Shown here: positions 1-8,754 of the stretch, piece after piece
Layout of the letters: each line of letters starts with the position of its first letter
Numbering within the stretch: the first letter of the stretch is position 1
Origin: Micromonospora coriariae
GTDB lineage: Bacteria; Actinomycetota; Actinomycetes; Mycobacteriales; Micromonosporaceae
Assembly (NCBI RefSeq): GCF_900091455.1
Contig: NZ_LT607412.1
Coordinates: 1,426,001 to 1,490,000, forward strand
Direction of reading: 5' to 3'
DNA: 64,000 bases
Notes under the pieces: generated by a model
Seen by the model: the letters and a program-made list of their open reading frames with translations, nothing else
The model's database searches: none
Told to the model about the DNA's origin: nothing
Program-made: the position numbers and the translations under genes

Positions 1-223
1 CCCGCCAGCGCCCGGTGTACAGCTCGACAGGCAACTCGACCAGCAGCCCCGCGGTGCGACCGATCAGGTCGGCTCCGGGGCCGCGGGCCGGCAGCTCCGG
101 AAGGTGGGGCAGCGCGGGAAGCTCACCGAGGACCACCCGCTGGGCCTCGGCGATGTCGGTGCCGGGCAGCGAACCGATGCCGGTCGCGGCGCCGGCCGGC
201 CAGGGCCACACCTGATCTGTCAC
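1..223 (-). CDS. Cobalamin-independent methionine synthase-like protein (5' part only)
   Basis: Only the N-terminal 74 codons lie in the window; the gene runs off the left edge. The reading frame from GTG 223 gives VTDQVWPWPAGAATGIGSLP and then a proline/leucine-rich stretch that includes ELPAR. This resembles the start of the short actinobacterial MetE/UROD-superfamily proteins that usually follow mnmA. The gene begins 64 bases after the mnmA stop on the same strand, so co-transcription is likely. Catalytic zinc ligands lie beyond the edge, so methyl transfer to homocysteine is inferred from family and context only. Confidence 0.7.
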   Translation of the reverse strand, partial: MTDQVWPWPAGAATGIGSLPGTDIAEAQRVVLGELPALPHLPELPARGPGADLIGRTAGLLVELPVELYTGRWR

Positions 224-287
224 GGCGGAAGGGTATCCGGTACGCCGGCCTCCCGGGCCGCGACGGCCAGGGAGATGGTGTGCCGGG

Positions 288-1361
288 TCAGCCGGTGATG
301 GTGGCGGAGCCGAGGACCACGTCGCCGGCCGGGTCCGGCCGGTACGCCACCACGGCCTGGCCGGCGGCGACGCCGCGTACCGGCCGGCGCAGCTCGGCGT
401 GCAGCGTGGCGCCGTCGAGGGCGACGGTGGCCGGCACCACGTCGCCGTGCGCGCGCAGCTGCACCTCGCACTCGACCGGCGCGTCCGGGCGCGGGCCACC
501 CGTCCAGACCGGTCGTTCGGCACGCACCTCGGACACCTCCAGCGCCTCGGCCGGGCCGACCGTCACCGTGTTGGTCTTGGGCGTGATGGAGAGCACGTAG
601 CGCGGCCGGCCGTCCGGGGCGGGCCGGTCCAGGTGCAGCCCGCGACGCTGACCCACCGTGTACGCGTACGCGCCGGTGTGGCTGCCGACCACCGCGCCGG
701 TGCTCGCGTCCACCACGTCGCCGGGCGCCTCGCCGAGCCGGCCGGCCAGGAAGCCACGGGTGTCGCCGTCGGCGATGAAGCAGATGTCGTGCGAGTCCGG
801 CTTGTCGGCCACCGCCAGGCCACGCTCGGCGGCCTCGGCGCGGACCTGCGCCTTCGTCGAGTCGCCCAGCGGGAAGATCGACCGGTCCAACTGCTCGCGG
901 GTGAGCACCGCCAGCACGTACGACTGGTCCTTGGCCACGTCGACACTGCGGCGCAGCAACCCGTCGGAGCCGAGTCGGGCGTGGTGGCCGGTGACCACCG
1001 CGTCGAAGCCAAGGGCCACCGCACGGTCCAGCACCGCGGCAAACTTGATCTTCTCGTTGCAGCGCAGGCAGGGATTCGGCGTACGGCCGGCCGCGTACTC
1101 GGCCACGAAGTCGTCCACCACGTCCTCGTGGAACCGGTCGGCCATGTCCCAGACGTAGAACGGGATGCCGATCACGTCGGCGGCCCGCCGGGCGTCCCGA
1201 GAGTCCTCCAGCGTGCAGCAGCCTCGCGCCCCGGTCCGGTAGGTCTGCGGATTGCGGGCCAACGCCAGGTGCACCCCGGTCACGTCGTGCCCGGCCGTCA
1301 CCGCCCGCGCCGCCGCCACGGCCGAGTCAACCCCGCCCGACATCGCCGCCAACACCCTCAC
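288..1361 (-). CDS. mnmA: tRNA-specific 2-thiouridylase MnmA
   Basis: MnmA catalyses ATP-dependent 2-thiolation of the wobble uridine in Lys, Glu and Gln tRNAs, using persulfide sulfur delivered from a cysteine desulfurase. The 357-residue product has the PP-loop SGGVDS at residues 8-13. The conserved cysteines are in NPCLRC (C98, C101) and in HDICF (C194); C98 and C194 match the catalytic nucleophile and persulfide cysteine of the family. Length is normal. The desulfurase gene lies 234 bases upstream on the same strand and a MetE-like gene lies downstream. The spacer to the desulfurase contains a strong palindrome, so the two may not share one uninterrupted transcript. Confidence 0.96.
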   Translation of the reverse strand: MRVLAAMSGGVDSAVAAARAVTAGHDVTGVHLALARNPQTYRTGARGCCTLEDSRDARRAADVIGIPFYVWDMADRFHEDVVDDFVAEYAAGRTPNPCLRCNEKIKFAAVLDRAVALGFDAVVTGHHARLGSDGLLRRSVDVAKDQSYVLAVLTREQLDRSIFPLGDSTKAQVRAEAAERGLAVADKPDSHDICFIADGDTRGFLAGRLGEAPGDVVDASTGAVVGSHTGAYAYTVGQRRGLHLDRPAPDGRPRYVLSITPKTNTVTVGPAEALEVSEVRAERPVWTGGPRPDAPVECEVQLRAHGDVVPATVALDGATLHAELRRPVRGVAAGQAVVAYRPDPAGDVVLGSATITG

Positions 1362-1479
1362 CAGCCGACTCCCTTCCCCCTCACCACCCTATCCACCCCG
1401 CCCCAGACCCCCCGAACGCCGCACCCCGACCGCCCGCCCCCCGCCCCGCCGCCCCCGCCGCCCCCGCGCGCCGACCCCA

Positions 1480-1549
1480 CCCCGTCGATCTAGGGCGAAT
1501 CGTCGTGATTAGAGATCACTCCACGACGACTTGCCCTAGATCGACGGGG
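1480..1549. repeat. Long intergenic palindrome (28-bp arms)
   Basis: The arms at 1480-1507 and 1522-1549 pair almost perfectly: CCCCGTCGATCTAGGGC against its complement, then three loosely matched bases, then TCGTCGTG against CACGACGA, around a 14-base loop. The loop overlaps a second dyad, GTGAT at 1506-1510 with ATCAC at 1515-1519. It lies between the desulfurase stop and the mnmA start. It could act as a terminator or attenuator, but its size and internal symmetry also fit a dispersed palindromic repeat. Confidence 0.85.
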
Positions 1550-1558
1550 CGAGGGCGC

Positions 1559-1593
1559 GGGGGGCGGGGGGCGGGGGGCGGGGGGCGGGGGGC
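1559..1593 (+). repeat. Five tandem GGGGGGC units, possible G-quadruplex
   Basis: Five perfect 7-bp GGGGGGC units end three bases before the desulfurase stop codon (on the opposite strand). With five runs of six G, the plus strand can in principle form a G-quadruplex; the desulfurase transcript would carry the C-rich complement. Confidence 0.85.
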
Positions 1594-1595
1594 GG

Positions 1596-2774
1596 CTAGC
1601 GGGGGGTGCGGAGGGCGGCGGCTCGGCGGGCTCGGTCGACGGCCCCTGGGAGGGCTGCGATGAGAGCGTCGATCTCGTCCTGGGTGCTGGTGTGGCCGAG
1701 AGTGAAGCGCAGCGAGGAGCGGGCCCGGTCGTCGTCGGCGCCCATCGCCAGCAGTACGTGTGAGGGCTGGGCCACCCCGGCCGAGCAGGCCGAACCCGTC
1801 GAGCAGGCGATGCCCTGGGCGTCGAGCAGGAGCAGCAGGGCGTCGCCCTCGCAGCCCGGGAAGGAGAAGTGCGCATTGCCGGGCAGCCGGTCGACCGGGT
1901 CGCCGTTGTAGACCACCTCGGGCACCGCCCGGCGGACCCGCTCGATCAGGTCGTCGCGGAGCGCGGCCACCCGGGCCGCGTACTCCTGTTGGCCCTTCAC
2001 CGCCGCCTCGACAGCTACCGCGAAGGCGACGATGCCGGCGGTGTCCAGGGTGCCGGAACGAACGTCGCGTTCCTGCCCGCCGCCGTGCAGCAGCGGCGTG
2101 GCCGCCACGTCCCGGGCGAGCAGCAGCGCGCCCACCCCGGTCGGGCCACCCAGCTTGTGTCCGGTGACGGTCAGCGCGGCGACCCCGCTCGCGGCGAAGT
2201 CGACCGGCACCTGCCCGACCGCCTGGATGGCGTCGGTGTGGAACGGCACGCCGTGCTCGGCGGCGACGGCGGCCAGTTCGGCCACCGGCTGGACGGTGCC
2301 GACTTCGTTGTTCGCCCACATGGCGGTGACCACGGCCACCCGGTCGGCGTGCGCGGTCAACTCGGCGCGCAGGTCGTTCGGGTCGAGCCGGCCGGCGGCG
2401 TCCACCGGCAGCCAGCCGACCTCGGCCCCCTCGTGCTGGGCCAGCCAGTCCACCGCGTCCAGCACCGCGTGGTGCTCGACGGCGCTGGAGATCACCCGCC
2501 GGCGGTCGGAGCCGGCTCCGCGCCGGGCCCAGAAGATGCCCTTGACCGCGAGGTTGTCGCTCTCCGTGCCGCCACCGGTGAAGATCACTTCGGACGGCCG
2601 GGCACCCAGCACGGCGGCGACGCGCTCGCGCGACTCCTCGACCCGGCGGCGGGCACGGCGACCCGCCGCGTGCAGGGAGGACGCGTTGCCGACCTCGCGG
2701 GCGGTGGCGACGTACGCCTCCAGTGCCTCGTCGAGCATCGGAGTCGTCGCCGCGTGATCCAGGTAAGCCATCAC
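1596..2774 (-). CDS. Cysteine desulfurase, class V (IscS/NifS family)
   Basis: This PLP enzyme converts L-cysteine to alanine and an enzyme-bound persulfide that feeds MnmA and possibly other sulfur acceptors. The 392-residue product begins [12 protein letters not shown], the usual family start. The PLP lysine is in TVTGHK (K207), the ring-stacking histidine is in VEHHAV (about 101), and the catalytic cysteine is in the mobile loop CSTGSAC (C328). Length is normal. The next gene on the same strand is mnmA, the standard actinobacterial pairing. No Fe-S scaffold gene is adjacent, which favours a dedicated tRNA-thiolation role. Confidence 0.95.
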   Translation of the reverse strand: MMAYLDHAATTPMLDEALEAYVATAREVGNASSLHAAGRRARRRVEESRERVAAVLGARPSEVIFTGGGTESDNLAVKGIFWARRGAGSDRRRVISSAVEHHAVLDAVDWLAQHEGAEVGWLPVDAAGRLDPNDLRAELTAHADRVAVVTAMWANNEVGTVQPVAELAAVAAEHGVPFHTDAIQAVGQVPVDFAASGVAALTVTGHKLGGPTGVGALLLARDVAATPLLHGGGQERDVRSGTLDTAGIVAFAVAVEAAVKGQQEYAARVAALRDDLIERVRRAVPEVVYNGDPVDRLPGNAHFSFPGCEGDALLLLLDAQGIACSTGSACSAGVAQPSHVLLAMGADDDRARSSLRFTLGHTSTQDEIDALIAALPGAVDRARRAAALRTPR

Positions 2775-2919
2775 CGTTCAGCCTACGGCCGACCGGGCGG
2801 GGACCGGATGCGGGAGGGGACCCCTCCCTGGGCGTGGCGCCGCCGGGGCGGGAAGGGGGCAACCTCCCCACCCCGACTGCCGGGGTCCGCACGTCGAACG
2901 GCCCGGGGGAGCCGTCCGG

Positions 2920-3576
2920 TCAGGCCGGCACCGCGGTGACGACGATGTTGTCGCGGTACCTGCGCGCCGCGGCGTCGAACGGCCCTCCGCAGGTGATCAG
3001 GGTCAGCCGTGGCTTGCCGTCCCGGGCGAAGTACCGGTCCAGCGGGATCCTGGTCTTGGCGTACTCCTCCCGGGCGACGACCCGGTACCGGCGGGCCTTG
3101 CCGTCGCTGCCGGTCGCGGTCATGGTGTCCCCCTGGCCCAGCTCGCGCAGCCGGAAGAACGCTCCCCTGCCCTGCCTGGCGCTGTCCACGTGGCCGGCGA
3201 TGACCACCGAACCGGCGTTCGCCTCCAGGCCGGGGCCGTACCGGTACCAGCCGATCCGGTCGACGCTCGGCGGTACCTCGAACTCGTTGGTCCGCTCGTT
3301 GATGCCGACCGCGTCGACTGTGGCGGTGACGCCGATCTCCGGGATCACCAGTCGGACCGGCGGGACGGTCTCCGCGCCGGCCGGCAATCCCCCGGCGGTG
3401 ACCGGGACCGACGGGGCGGCCGCCGGCGGCACCGGGGTGACGCTGGCCAGCGCGCTCGCCTCCTCGGCGCCCACGTCCCCGCCGGGCTGCGAGCGGCACG
3501 CCACGAGGGTCGCGACGGTGAGCGCGGCAACGCCGGCGGCCAGGGCCGCCAGTGCTCCGCGGTTGCGCACCGTCAC
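2920..3576 (-). CDS. Class F-like sortase with lipoprotein-type leader
   Basis: Sortases cleave a C-terminal sorting signal and attach the protein to the cell wall. The GTG at 3576 overlaps the stop of the upstream DUF4397 gene in a GTGA tetranucleotide, which decides the start (218 residues). The catalytic triad is visible as H129 in VVIAGHVDS, C196 in TLITCGG and arginine in RRYRDN (206 or 208). The leader is hydrophobic and ends LVAC at residue 27, which fits a lipobox, so the enzyme may be lipid-anchored; the leader could equally be a simple transmembrane anchor. The DUF4397 protein is the likely substrate. Confidence 0.9.
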   Translation of the reverse strand: MTVRNRGALAALAAGVAALTVATLVACRSQPGGDVGAEEASALASVTPVPPAAAPSVPVTAGGLPAGAETVPPVRLVIPEIGVTATVDAVGINERTNEFEVPPSVDRIGWYRYGPGLEANAGSVVIAGHVDSARQGRGAFFRLRELGQGDTMTATGSDGKARRYRVVAREEYAKTRIPLDRYFARDGKPRLTLITCGGPFDAAARRYRDNIVVTAVPA

Positions 3577-4346
3577 CTGCGGCCGGTCCGCGCGGTGGCC
3601 ATCCGCACCCCGCCACCGAGCAGCAGGAGTACGCCGGCGCCGGTGAGCGCGTACCACCAGGTGTCCACGCCCGTGCCGGCCTGACCGCCGTCGCCGCTCG
3701 GCACTGCGCCCGGGGCGGAGTGCAGTCCGGTGATGGTCTGGGCGACCACGTCGAGGTTCTTGGCCTCGGCCGAGCCGATCGCGTAGACGATCGTCGCGGT
3801 GCCCTCCTTGAGGTTGAGGTCCGCCGGGCCGATGGCCACGGTGTCGGTGCCGGCCAGCACCACGTCCGCCTGCACGCTGCCCGCGTCGACGTCGCCCTTG
3901 GCCTCGTTCGGGTTGGTCAGGCCCTCGAAGACCGGGGTGCCACCGGCACGCACGTCCACCTCCGGGGCGGCGGCGGTGTGCCGCACGATCAGCCGGGCCT
4001 TGCCGGCGCCGACCTTGGAGACGTCGTTCACGAACGGGGTGATCTTCGGCTGGCCGGCGGCGTCGAGGTGTGCCGCGATGCTGATGTTCGCTCCGCCCGG
4101 CACCGAGGCGTCGTCGACCTTGAGGATCGCCTTGTCGATCGCCTCACCGGGCTTGGTCAGCGCGATGTCGTACTCGCCCTCCTCCAGGTTCAGCGGGCCG
4201 GCCACGTCGCCGGGCTTGAAGTTGTCGAGGGTCTTCTTGCCGTTGACGTAGACGTCGACCGGGGTGTCCGGGATGCCGTGTACGACGGAGACCTTCGACG
4301 TGGCGGCGTACGCGGGGGTGGCGGTGAACGCGCCGACGCCGGCGAA
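3573..4346 (-). pseudogene. DUF4397 surface protein, 5' end missing
   Basis: The frame encodes an extracellular beta-sandwich domain of the DUF4397 family (SVVHGIPDTPVDVYVNGKK, then LIVRHTAAAPEVDV) and ends with a hydrophobic segment plus RTGRR, like a sortase sorting tail; QAGTG just before it is a candidate cleavage motif. Only the end of the signal peptide (FAGVGAFTATPAYA, then ATSK) remains. Upstream the frame is open only because it runs antisense through the sigma and anti-sigma genes. No start codon is seen near the signal-peptide remnant, so the gene looks beheaded at about 4346. It overlaps the sortase gene by four bases. A deletion or an assembly error is possible. Confidence 0.75.
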
Positions 4347-4348
4347 GG

Positions 4349-4681
4349 GACCGGATGCGGGCCACGGCCCGCGAGACCCGGGTGGTCGAGACGGTCCGCC
4401 AGCTGCCCGAGCCGGCGCAGAGCGGTCCCGATCCGGACCGGGTGGTCGATCGGCTGGTGGTCGCCGACGAGCTGGCTCGCCTCCCGGACGACCAACGACG
4501 CATGCTGGAGCTGGCCTTCTACGACGACCTGACCCACCAGCAGATAGCCACGGTGACCGGCGTGCCGCTGGGCACCGTGAAGAGTCACATCCGGCGCGGC
4601 ATGGCGAGCTTGAAACGCAGATGGGAGGTGGACGGTGCAGCACCTGGACCACGACCGGCTGGTCTTTCTGGCGCTCGGTGA
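4349..4681 (+). pseudogene. ECF sigma factor (SigK-like), 5' half missing
   Basis: Only the C-terminal half of an ECF sigma factor is present: DRMRATARETR, a linker, then a complete region 4 with the helix-turn-helix THQQIATVTGVPLGTVKSHI that reads the -35 element. Region 2, which binds core polymerase and the -10 element, is absent; upstream sequence is instead the DUF4397 signal peptide on the other strand. An internal ATG at 4355 could start about 108 residues, but such a protein should not work as a sigma factor. The 3' end overlaps the RskA-like gene by 47 bases, showing they were once a normal sigma/anti-sigma pair. Confidence 0.8.
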
Positions 4682-5429
4682 GAGCGAGGCGGACAACGGG
4701 GAGAGCACCCACCTCGACACCTGCGTGCACTGCCGGGTCGAGATGGAGAGCCTCCAGCAGGTGGCCGGGCTCGGCGCGGAGACGCAGGGGTTGGCTGATC
4801 TCCCCGACCCGCCGGAGCACGTCTGGCAGGGCATCACTGCGGAGATCAGGGCCGCGGAGGGCCTGCCGTCGCTGGCCGAGACGCGTAGGCAGCAGGCGGC
4901 CGAGCCGGTCAGCGGTACGGCGGACGAGCCAGCAGGGCCCGGTGCCGCCGGTCAGAGGGCCCGCTCCCGGTCCCGCCGCCGCGCTCGCTGGTCGGGCTGG
5001 GCGGCCACCGCCGTCACCGCGGTCGCGGCCGCGGCGGTCGGCGTGGTGGGCACGGTCTCGGTGCTGCGCCAGGACGACCCGGAGCCCGCTCCGACGCAGG
5101 CGGTGGTGGCCAGCGCGCCGCTCGCGGCCTTCGGCTCGACACCGAAGTCGGCCCAGGGTGACGCGCGGGTGCTCCAGAGCGGCCAACTACATCTGCGCGT
5201 GGCGAATCTCCCGCGCGTGTCGGGGTACTACGAGGTCTGGCTCATCAACCCGACGAACATGGAGATGTTCTCGATCGGCACCCTCGGTGGGGACTCGGAC
5301 GCTCTGCTGCCCCTGCCCCCGAATGTCGACCTGAAGAGCTACACGGTGGTCGACGTCTCCGCGGAGCAGTACGACAACAACACCCGCCACTCCGGTGACA
5401 GCCTGCTGAGGGGCACCCTGACGGGCTGA
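4635..5429 (+). CDS. Anti-sigma-K factor, RskA family
   Basis: A membrane anti-sigma factor of 264 residues. The N-terminal cytoplasmic part has the zinc-binding signature H26-x3-C30-x2-C33 (HLDTCVHC). A single transmembrane helix spans about residues 121-144 after an arginine-rich stretch, followed by the extracellular RskA domain ([18 protein letters not shown]). It starts at GTG 4635 inside the sigma gene, so translation was coupled to it. Since that sigma factor is truncated, this protein may have no local partner. A perfect hairpin overlapping its stop codon should end transcription. Confidence 0.9.
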   Translation: MQHLDHDRLVFLALGESEADNGESTHLDTCVHCRVEMESLQQVAGLGAETQGLADLPDPPEHVWQGITAEIRAAEGLPSLAETRRQQAAEPVSGTADEPAGPGAAGQRARSRSRRRARWSGWAATAVTAVAAAAVGVVGTVSVLRQDDPEPAPTQAVVASAPLAAFGSTPKSAQGDARVLQSGQLHLRVANLPRVSGYYEVWLINPTNMEMFSIGTLGGDSDALLPLPPNVDLKSYTVVDVSAEQYDNNTRHSGDSLLRGTLTG

Positions 5430-5465
5430 TCGGCGGGCCGGCTCAGCTCCCCGGCCCGCCGATCA
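5427..5465 (+). terminator. Hairpin terminator after the RskA gene
   Basis: Perfect 15-bp arms (5427-5441 and 5451-5465) with a 9-base loop. The left arm begins with the TGA stop codon of the anti-sigma gene. Confidence 0.8.
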
Positions 5466-5486
5466 GCTCCCTTTGCACCCGTACGA

Positions 5487-5522
5487 AAAGAGTGGCCGCC
5501 CGACGGTGGGCGGCCACTCTTT
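5487..5522. terminator. Bidirectional intrinsic terminator
   Basis: Perfect 14-bp arms AAAGAGTGGCCGCC at 5487-5500 and the complement at 5509-5522, with an A-run on one side and a T-run on the other. It separates the convergent RskA and etfA genes and can serve both directions. Confidence 0.85.
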
Positions 5523-5561
5523 CGTCGTTCCGAGGGTGCCGCGGACGGCACCGGCGGTCGG

Positions 5562-6521
5562 TTACCTGCGCTTGCGGATCTCCTCGGCGGCCTGCGGAAC
5601 GACCTTGAACAGGTCCCCCACCACGCCGAAGTCGGCCAGCTCGAAGATCGGCGCCTCGCCGTCCTTGTTGACCGCGACGATGGTCTTCGAGGTCTGCATG
5701 CCGGCGCGGTGCTGGATGGCACCGGAGATGCCGAGCGCGACGTACAGCTGCGGGGAGACCGTCTTGCCGGTCTGGCCCACCTGGAACTGGTGCGGGTAGA
5801 AGCCGGAGTCGACAGCGGCGCGGGACGCGCCGACGGCGCCGCCGAGCAGGTCGGCCAGCTCCTCGACCAGCTTGAAGTTGTCGGCGTTGCCGACGCCGCG
5901 ACCGCCGGAGACGACCACGCCGGCCTCGGTCAGCTCGGGGCGGGAGCCCTTCTGCTCGGCGACCCGGTCGACGACCTTCGCCAGCTTGTCGGTGTCGGTG
6001 ACCGACACGGTGAGCTGCTCGATCGCCGGGGTGGCCGCCGCCGGGGTCGGGTTGACCGAGTTGGGGCGGACGGTGACCAGCGGCAGGCCCCTGGTGACCT
6101 TGGACTTGACGATGGTGGAGCCGGCGAAGGCGACCTGCGTGGCGGTGCCGTCGGCGTCCAGGCCGACGACGTCGGTCAGGATGCCGTTGTCCAGCTTGAC
6201 GGCGAGCCGGGCGGCGATCTCCTTGCCCTCCTGCGCCGAGGCCAGCAGCACGGCGGCCGGCTGCACCCGCTTGACCAACTCGGCCAGCACGGTGGCCTTG
6301 GGGGCCACCAGGTAGCCGTCGATCTCGTCACCCTCGGCGGCGTAGATCTTCTCCGCGCCGTACTCGCCCAGCTTGGCGCTCAGCGCCTGCGCCGCGCCAG
6401 CACCGCCCAGCACCACCGCGCTCGGGGTGCCCAGCTCGCGGGCGAGGGTGAGCATCTCCAGGGTGACCTTCTTGACGCCGAATTCCTTGGTGGCTTCGAC
6501 GACGACGAGAACCTCAGACAT
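5562..6521 (-). CDS. etfA: Electron transfer flavoprotein alpha subunit
   Basis: The FAD-binding subunit of ETF, which takes electrons from acyl-CoA and other dehydrogenases to the membrane quinone pool. The 319-residue product has the N-terminal nucleotide-binding-like domain and the C-terminal FAD domain with [36 protein letters not shown] and GISGAIQH. Length is normal. It starts 15 bases after the stop of etfB on the same strand, so the two form an operon. A bidirectional terminator follows. Confidence 0.97.
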   Translation of the reverse strand: MSEVLVVVEATKEFGVKKVTLEMLTLARELGTPSAVVLGGAGAAQALSAKLGEYGAEKIYAAEGDEIDGYLVAPKATVLAELVKRVQPAAVLLASAQEGKEIAARLAVKLDNGILTDVVGLDADGTATQVAFAGSTIVKSKVTRGLPLVTVRPNSVNPTPAAATPAIEQLTVSVTDTDKLAKVVDRVAEQKGSRPELTEAGVVVSGGRGVGNADNFKLVEELADLLGGAVGASRAAVDSGFYPHQFQVGQTGKTVSPQLYVALGISGAIQHRAGMQTSKTIVAVNKDGEAPIFELADFGVVGDLFKVVPQAAEEIRKRR

Positions 6522-6536
6522 GTCCAGACCCCGCTC

Positions 6537-7316
6537 TCACACGAACTTCTCGGTAGCGAGGAACTCGACCAGCTTCACGCCGCCCTCGCCCTCGTCGGTG
6601 ATCTTGGCGCCGCCGGAACGCGGCGGGCGCTTGGTGTGCTCGACCACGGCGCTGGTGGCGCCGTCGAAGCCCACCTCGGTCGGCGCGACACCGAGGTCGG
6701 CCAGGGAGAACGTCTGCACCGGCTTCTTCTTGGCGGCCATGATGCCCTTGAAGGAGGGGTAGCGCGGCTCGTTGATGGTGTCCCAGACGGAGACCACAGC
6801 CGGCGTGGCGGCGGTGATGACCTCGTAGCCCTCCTCGGTCTGCCGCTCGACGGTCAGCGTGGCGCCGTCGACGGTGAGCTTGCGCGCACCGGTGAGCGCC
6901 GCGACGCCGAGCCGCTCGGCGATCATGTGCGGCATGACCTGGACCCGGCCGTCGGTGGACTCGGCGCCGCAGATCACCAGGTCGGCGTTGAGCTGACCGA
7001 GCGCGGCGGCGAGCACCTTCGAGGTGGCCACCGCGCAGGAACCGTGCAGGGCGTCGTCCACCACGTGCACGGCCTTGTCCGGGCCCATGGAGAGCGCCTT
7101 GCGGATCGACTCGGTCGCCCGGTCCGGACCCATGGTCAGGATGGTGACCTCACCACCGTGCGCCTCCTTGATCTTCAGCGCCTCCTCGATGGCGTACTCG
7201 TCCATCTCATTGATCACGTTGTTCGCCGAACCGCGGTCGACGGTGTTGTCGTCATTGCGCAGGTTGCGGTCCGCGCCCGAATCAGGCACCTGCTTGACGA
7301 GTACGACGATATTCAT
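6537..7316 (-). CDS. etfB: Electron transfer flavoprotein beta subunit
   Basis: Partner of EtfA; binds AMP and contacts the donor dehydrogenases. The 259-residue protein starts at ATG 7316 (MNIVVLVKQVPDSGADR), behind a good AGGAGGG ribosome site; a longer open frame upstream has no family similarity. The family features AIEEAL, GAESTDGR and MPHMIAERLG are present. First gene of the etfBA operon. About 125 bases upstream, 7441-7454 holds an ACCT/AGGT dyad that could be a regulator site, but the symmetry is weak. Confidence 0.96.
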   Translation of the reverse strand: MNIVVLVKQVPDSGADRNLRNDDNTVDRGSANNVINEMDEYAIEEALKIKEAHGGEVTILTMGPDRATESIRKALSMGPDKAVHVVDDALHGSCAVATSKVLAAALGQLNADLVICGAESTDGRVQVMPHMIAERLGVAALTGARKLTVDGATLTVERQTEEGYEVITAATPAVVSVWDTINEPRYPSFKGIMAAKKKPVQTFSLADLGVAPTEVGFDGATSAVVEHTKRPPRSGGAKITDEGEGGVKLVEFLATEKFV

Positions 7317-7514
7317 CGCGCTTCGACGACCCTCCTGTGTGGTGTTGCGATTCGCTCGCCCGGTCTCGGGCGCAGCCTCGCGCGTCGGTCGACGCCCGGT
7401 CAACCGCGAGCTGCTGTGCGGTTGCCCACGGCGCAATGTTACCTGCCAGTAGGTTGCGGCTCCCGCGGCACTCAGAGTGACACAGCTCACCGGCGCCGGC
7501 AGCGGCGCAGCCGG

Positions 7515-7919
7515 TCAGGCCAGCGCACCCCGGATCCGGTCGATGACCGCCGCCTCCTCCTGCGCCACCCCGTCGTGCGCCCGCGCCACCCGGTGCGCCG
7601 CGGTCAACACCACCGCGCGGTACGCGTCCACGTCCGCCGGTGACTTCTCCCGCAGGATCCGCATCGCCCGGTCGAGAGCCGGCAGCACCACCGACTCGAT
7701 CTCCAACTGGGAGTCCCGCGGCATCCGGGGCAGCGGACCGGTGGTCAACGCCTCCTTGACCACCCCGCTGGCGTCGGCCAGCGCGCCGGAGGCGGCGACG
7801 CTCTCCCGGATCACACCCAGCATGCCCGGCTCGGCGTTGGAGACCAGGAAGACGGCCCCGAAGGCGCCCGTCTTGAGGGTCAGTCGCTCCTCGTCCGTCA
7901 ACCGTTGCTCCATGATCAC
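7515..7919 (-). CDS. Conserved hypothetical protein
   Basis: A 134-residue mostly helical acidic protein (VIMEQRLTDEERLTLKTGAF) with no motif I recognise and no signal peptide or membrane segment. The GTG at 7919 overlaps the stop of the upstream acetyltransferase as GTGA; ATG 7913 is the alternative start. Tight coupling suggests a shared transcript with that gene, which says nothing firm about function. Confidence 0.75.
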   Translation of the reverse strand: MIMEQRLTDEERLTLKTGAFGAVFLVSNAEPGMLGVIRESVAASGALADASGVVKEALTTGPLPRMPRDSQLEIESVVLPALDRAMRILREKSPADVDAYRAVVLTAAHRVARAHDGVAQEEAAVIDRIRGALA

Positions 7920-8713
7920 GGAGTGTAGACGTACGGGGTGGTGGTGGTGACCGGGACGAGGCCGAGCCGCTGCAGGATCGGTCGGCTGTCCTCGGATGCG
8001 TCGACCTGCAGCAGCGTCCGGCCCCGCTGGTCGGCCAGCCGCGCCCGGTAGGTGACCAGCGCCCGGTAGATGCCCTTGCGACGCCACTGCGGCAGGGTGG
8101 ACCCACCCCAGAGGGTGCCGAAGCCGGTGTTCGCCGGGAATCGCACCCAGCCGGCGCTCACCACCGTCTCGTCCGCCTCGGCCACCACCACCGTGATCGA
8201 GTGCGGGTCGGCGTCGATCTCCTTGGCCAGCCCCCAGACGAGGTGCGAGCGGTCCTCCTGCCAGACCTCCTCCTCCATGGCGGCGATCCGCTCCAGGTCG
8301 GACCGGGAGGTCACCTCCCGCAGGCGTACCCCCTCGGGGGCGACCGGCAGCGCGGCCGCCAGGGGCGCGACCGGCCCGATCACGACGGTCTCCCGCTCCT
8401 GCGCCACGAAGCCGGCGGCGCGCAGGCGGTCCGCCAGATCCGCCGGCTCGTCGTGCCCGTTGAGCTTCCACTCCACCGACTCGCCGCGCTGGCGGAACAG
8501 CTCCACCTGCCGGGCGATCAGCTCGTCCAGCGCGTCGCCGGTCAACCCGCCCAGGTCGCGGTAGGTGAGGAATCCACCGGCGTCGAGCCCGAAGATCCGG
8601 ACCAGGGGCCCGTCGCGCTCCACCGTCACCCCGGCCGGAACCGGGTCCGGGATCTCCGGGCGGAGCTGGTTGTCGTAGGCGGCGCGCAGTGTCATCACAT
8701 CAAGATCGGTCAC
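7916..8713 (-). CDS. GNAT-family N-acetyltransferase
   Basis: A 265-residue protein with the GNAT fold in its C-terminal half: VVVAEADETVVSAGWVRF, then the acetyl-CoA loop region LPQWRRKGIYRALV (Q/R-x-x-G/A variant) and QVDASEDSRPILQRLG. The N-terminal third is family-specific and may bind substrate, which cannot be predicted. It precedes the hypothetical gene at 7515 in a two-gene unit and is divergent from the DUF202 genes, with only 41 bases between the starts. Confidence 0.88.
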   Translation of the reverse strand: MTDLDVMTLRAAYDNQLRPEIPDPVPAGVTVERDGPLVRIFGLDAGGFLTYRDLGGLTGDALDELIARQVELFRQRGESVEWKLNGHDEPADLADRLRAAGFVAQERETVVIGPVAPLAAALPVAPEGVRLREVTSRSDLERIAAMEEEVWQEDRSHLVWGLAKEIDADPHSITVVVAEADETVVSAGWVRFPANTGFGTLWGGSTLPQWRRKGIYRALVTYRARLADQRGRTLLQVDASEDSRPILQRLGLVPVTTTTPYVYTP

Positions 8714-8754
8714 CGGGTCAGGTTAAGCGGCGGGACAAGCGGATAATCCCCAGT

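Noticed and set aside
399..1493. Long plus-strand open frame across mnmA
   Set aside because: Antisense to a clear MnmA gene. Its residues are the arginine/alanine/histidine/glycine mix expected from reading high-GC codons in another frame.
3573..5186. Extension of the DUF4397 frame to 537 codons
   Set aside because: Everything beyond about 4346 is antisense to the sigma and RskA genes and has no signal peptide, so it is not a true N-terminus.
7441..7454. ACCTGCCAGTAGGT as a TetR/FadR operator of etfBA
   Set aside because: Only the outer four bases of each side are symmetric; too weak to list as a site.
5709..7643. 644-codon plus-strand open frame over etfA and etfB
   Set aside because: Opposite strand of two well-supported genes; repetitive Gly/His/Arg/Leu composition and no family pattern.
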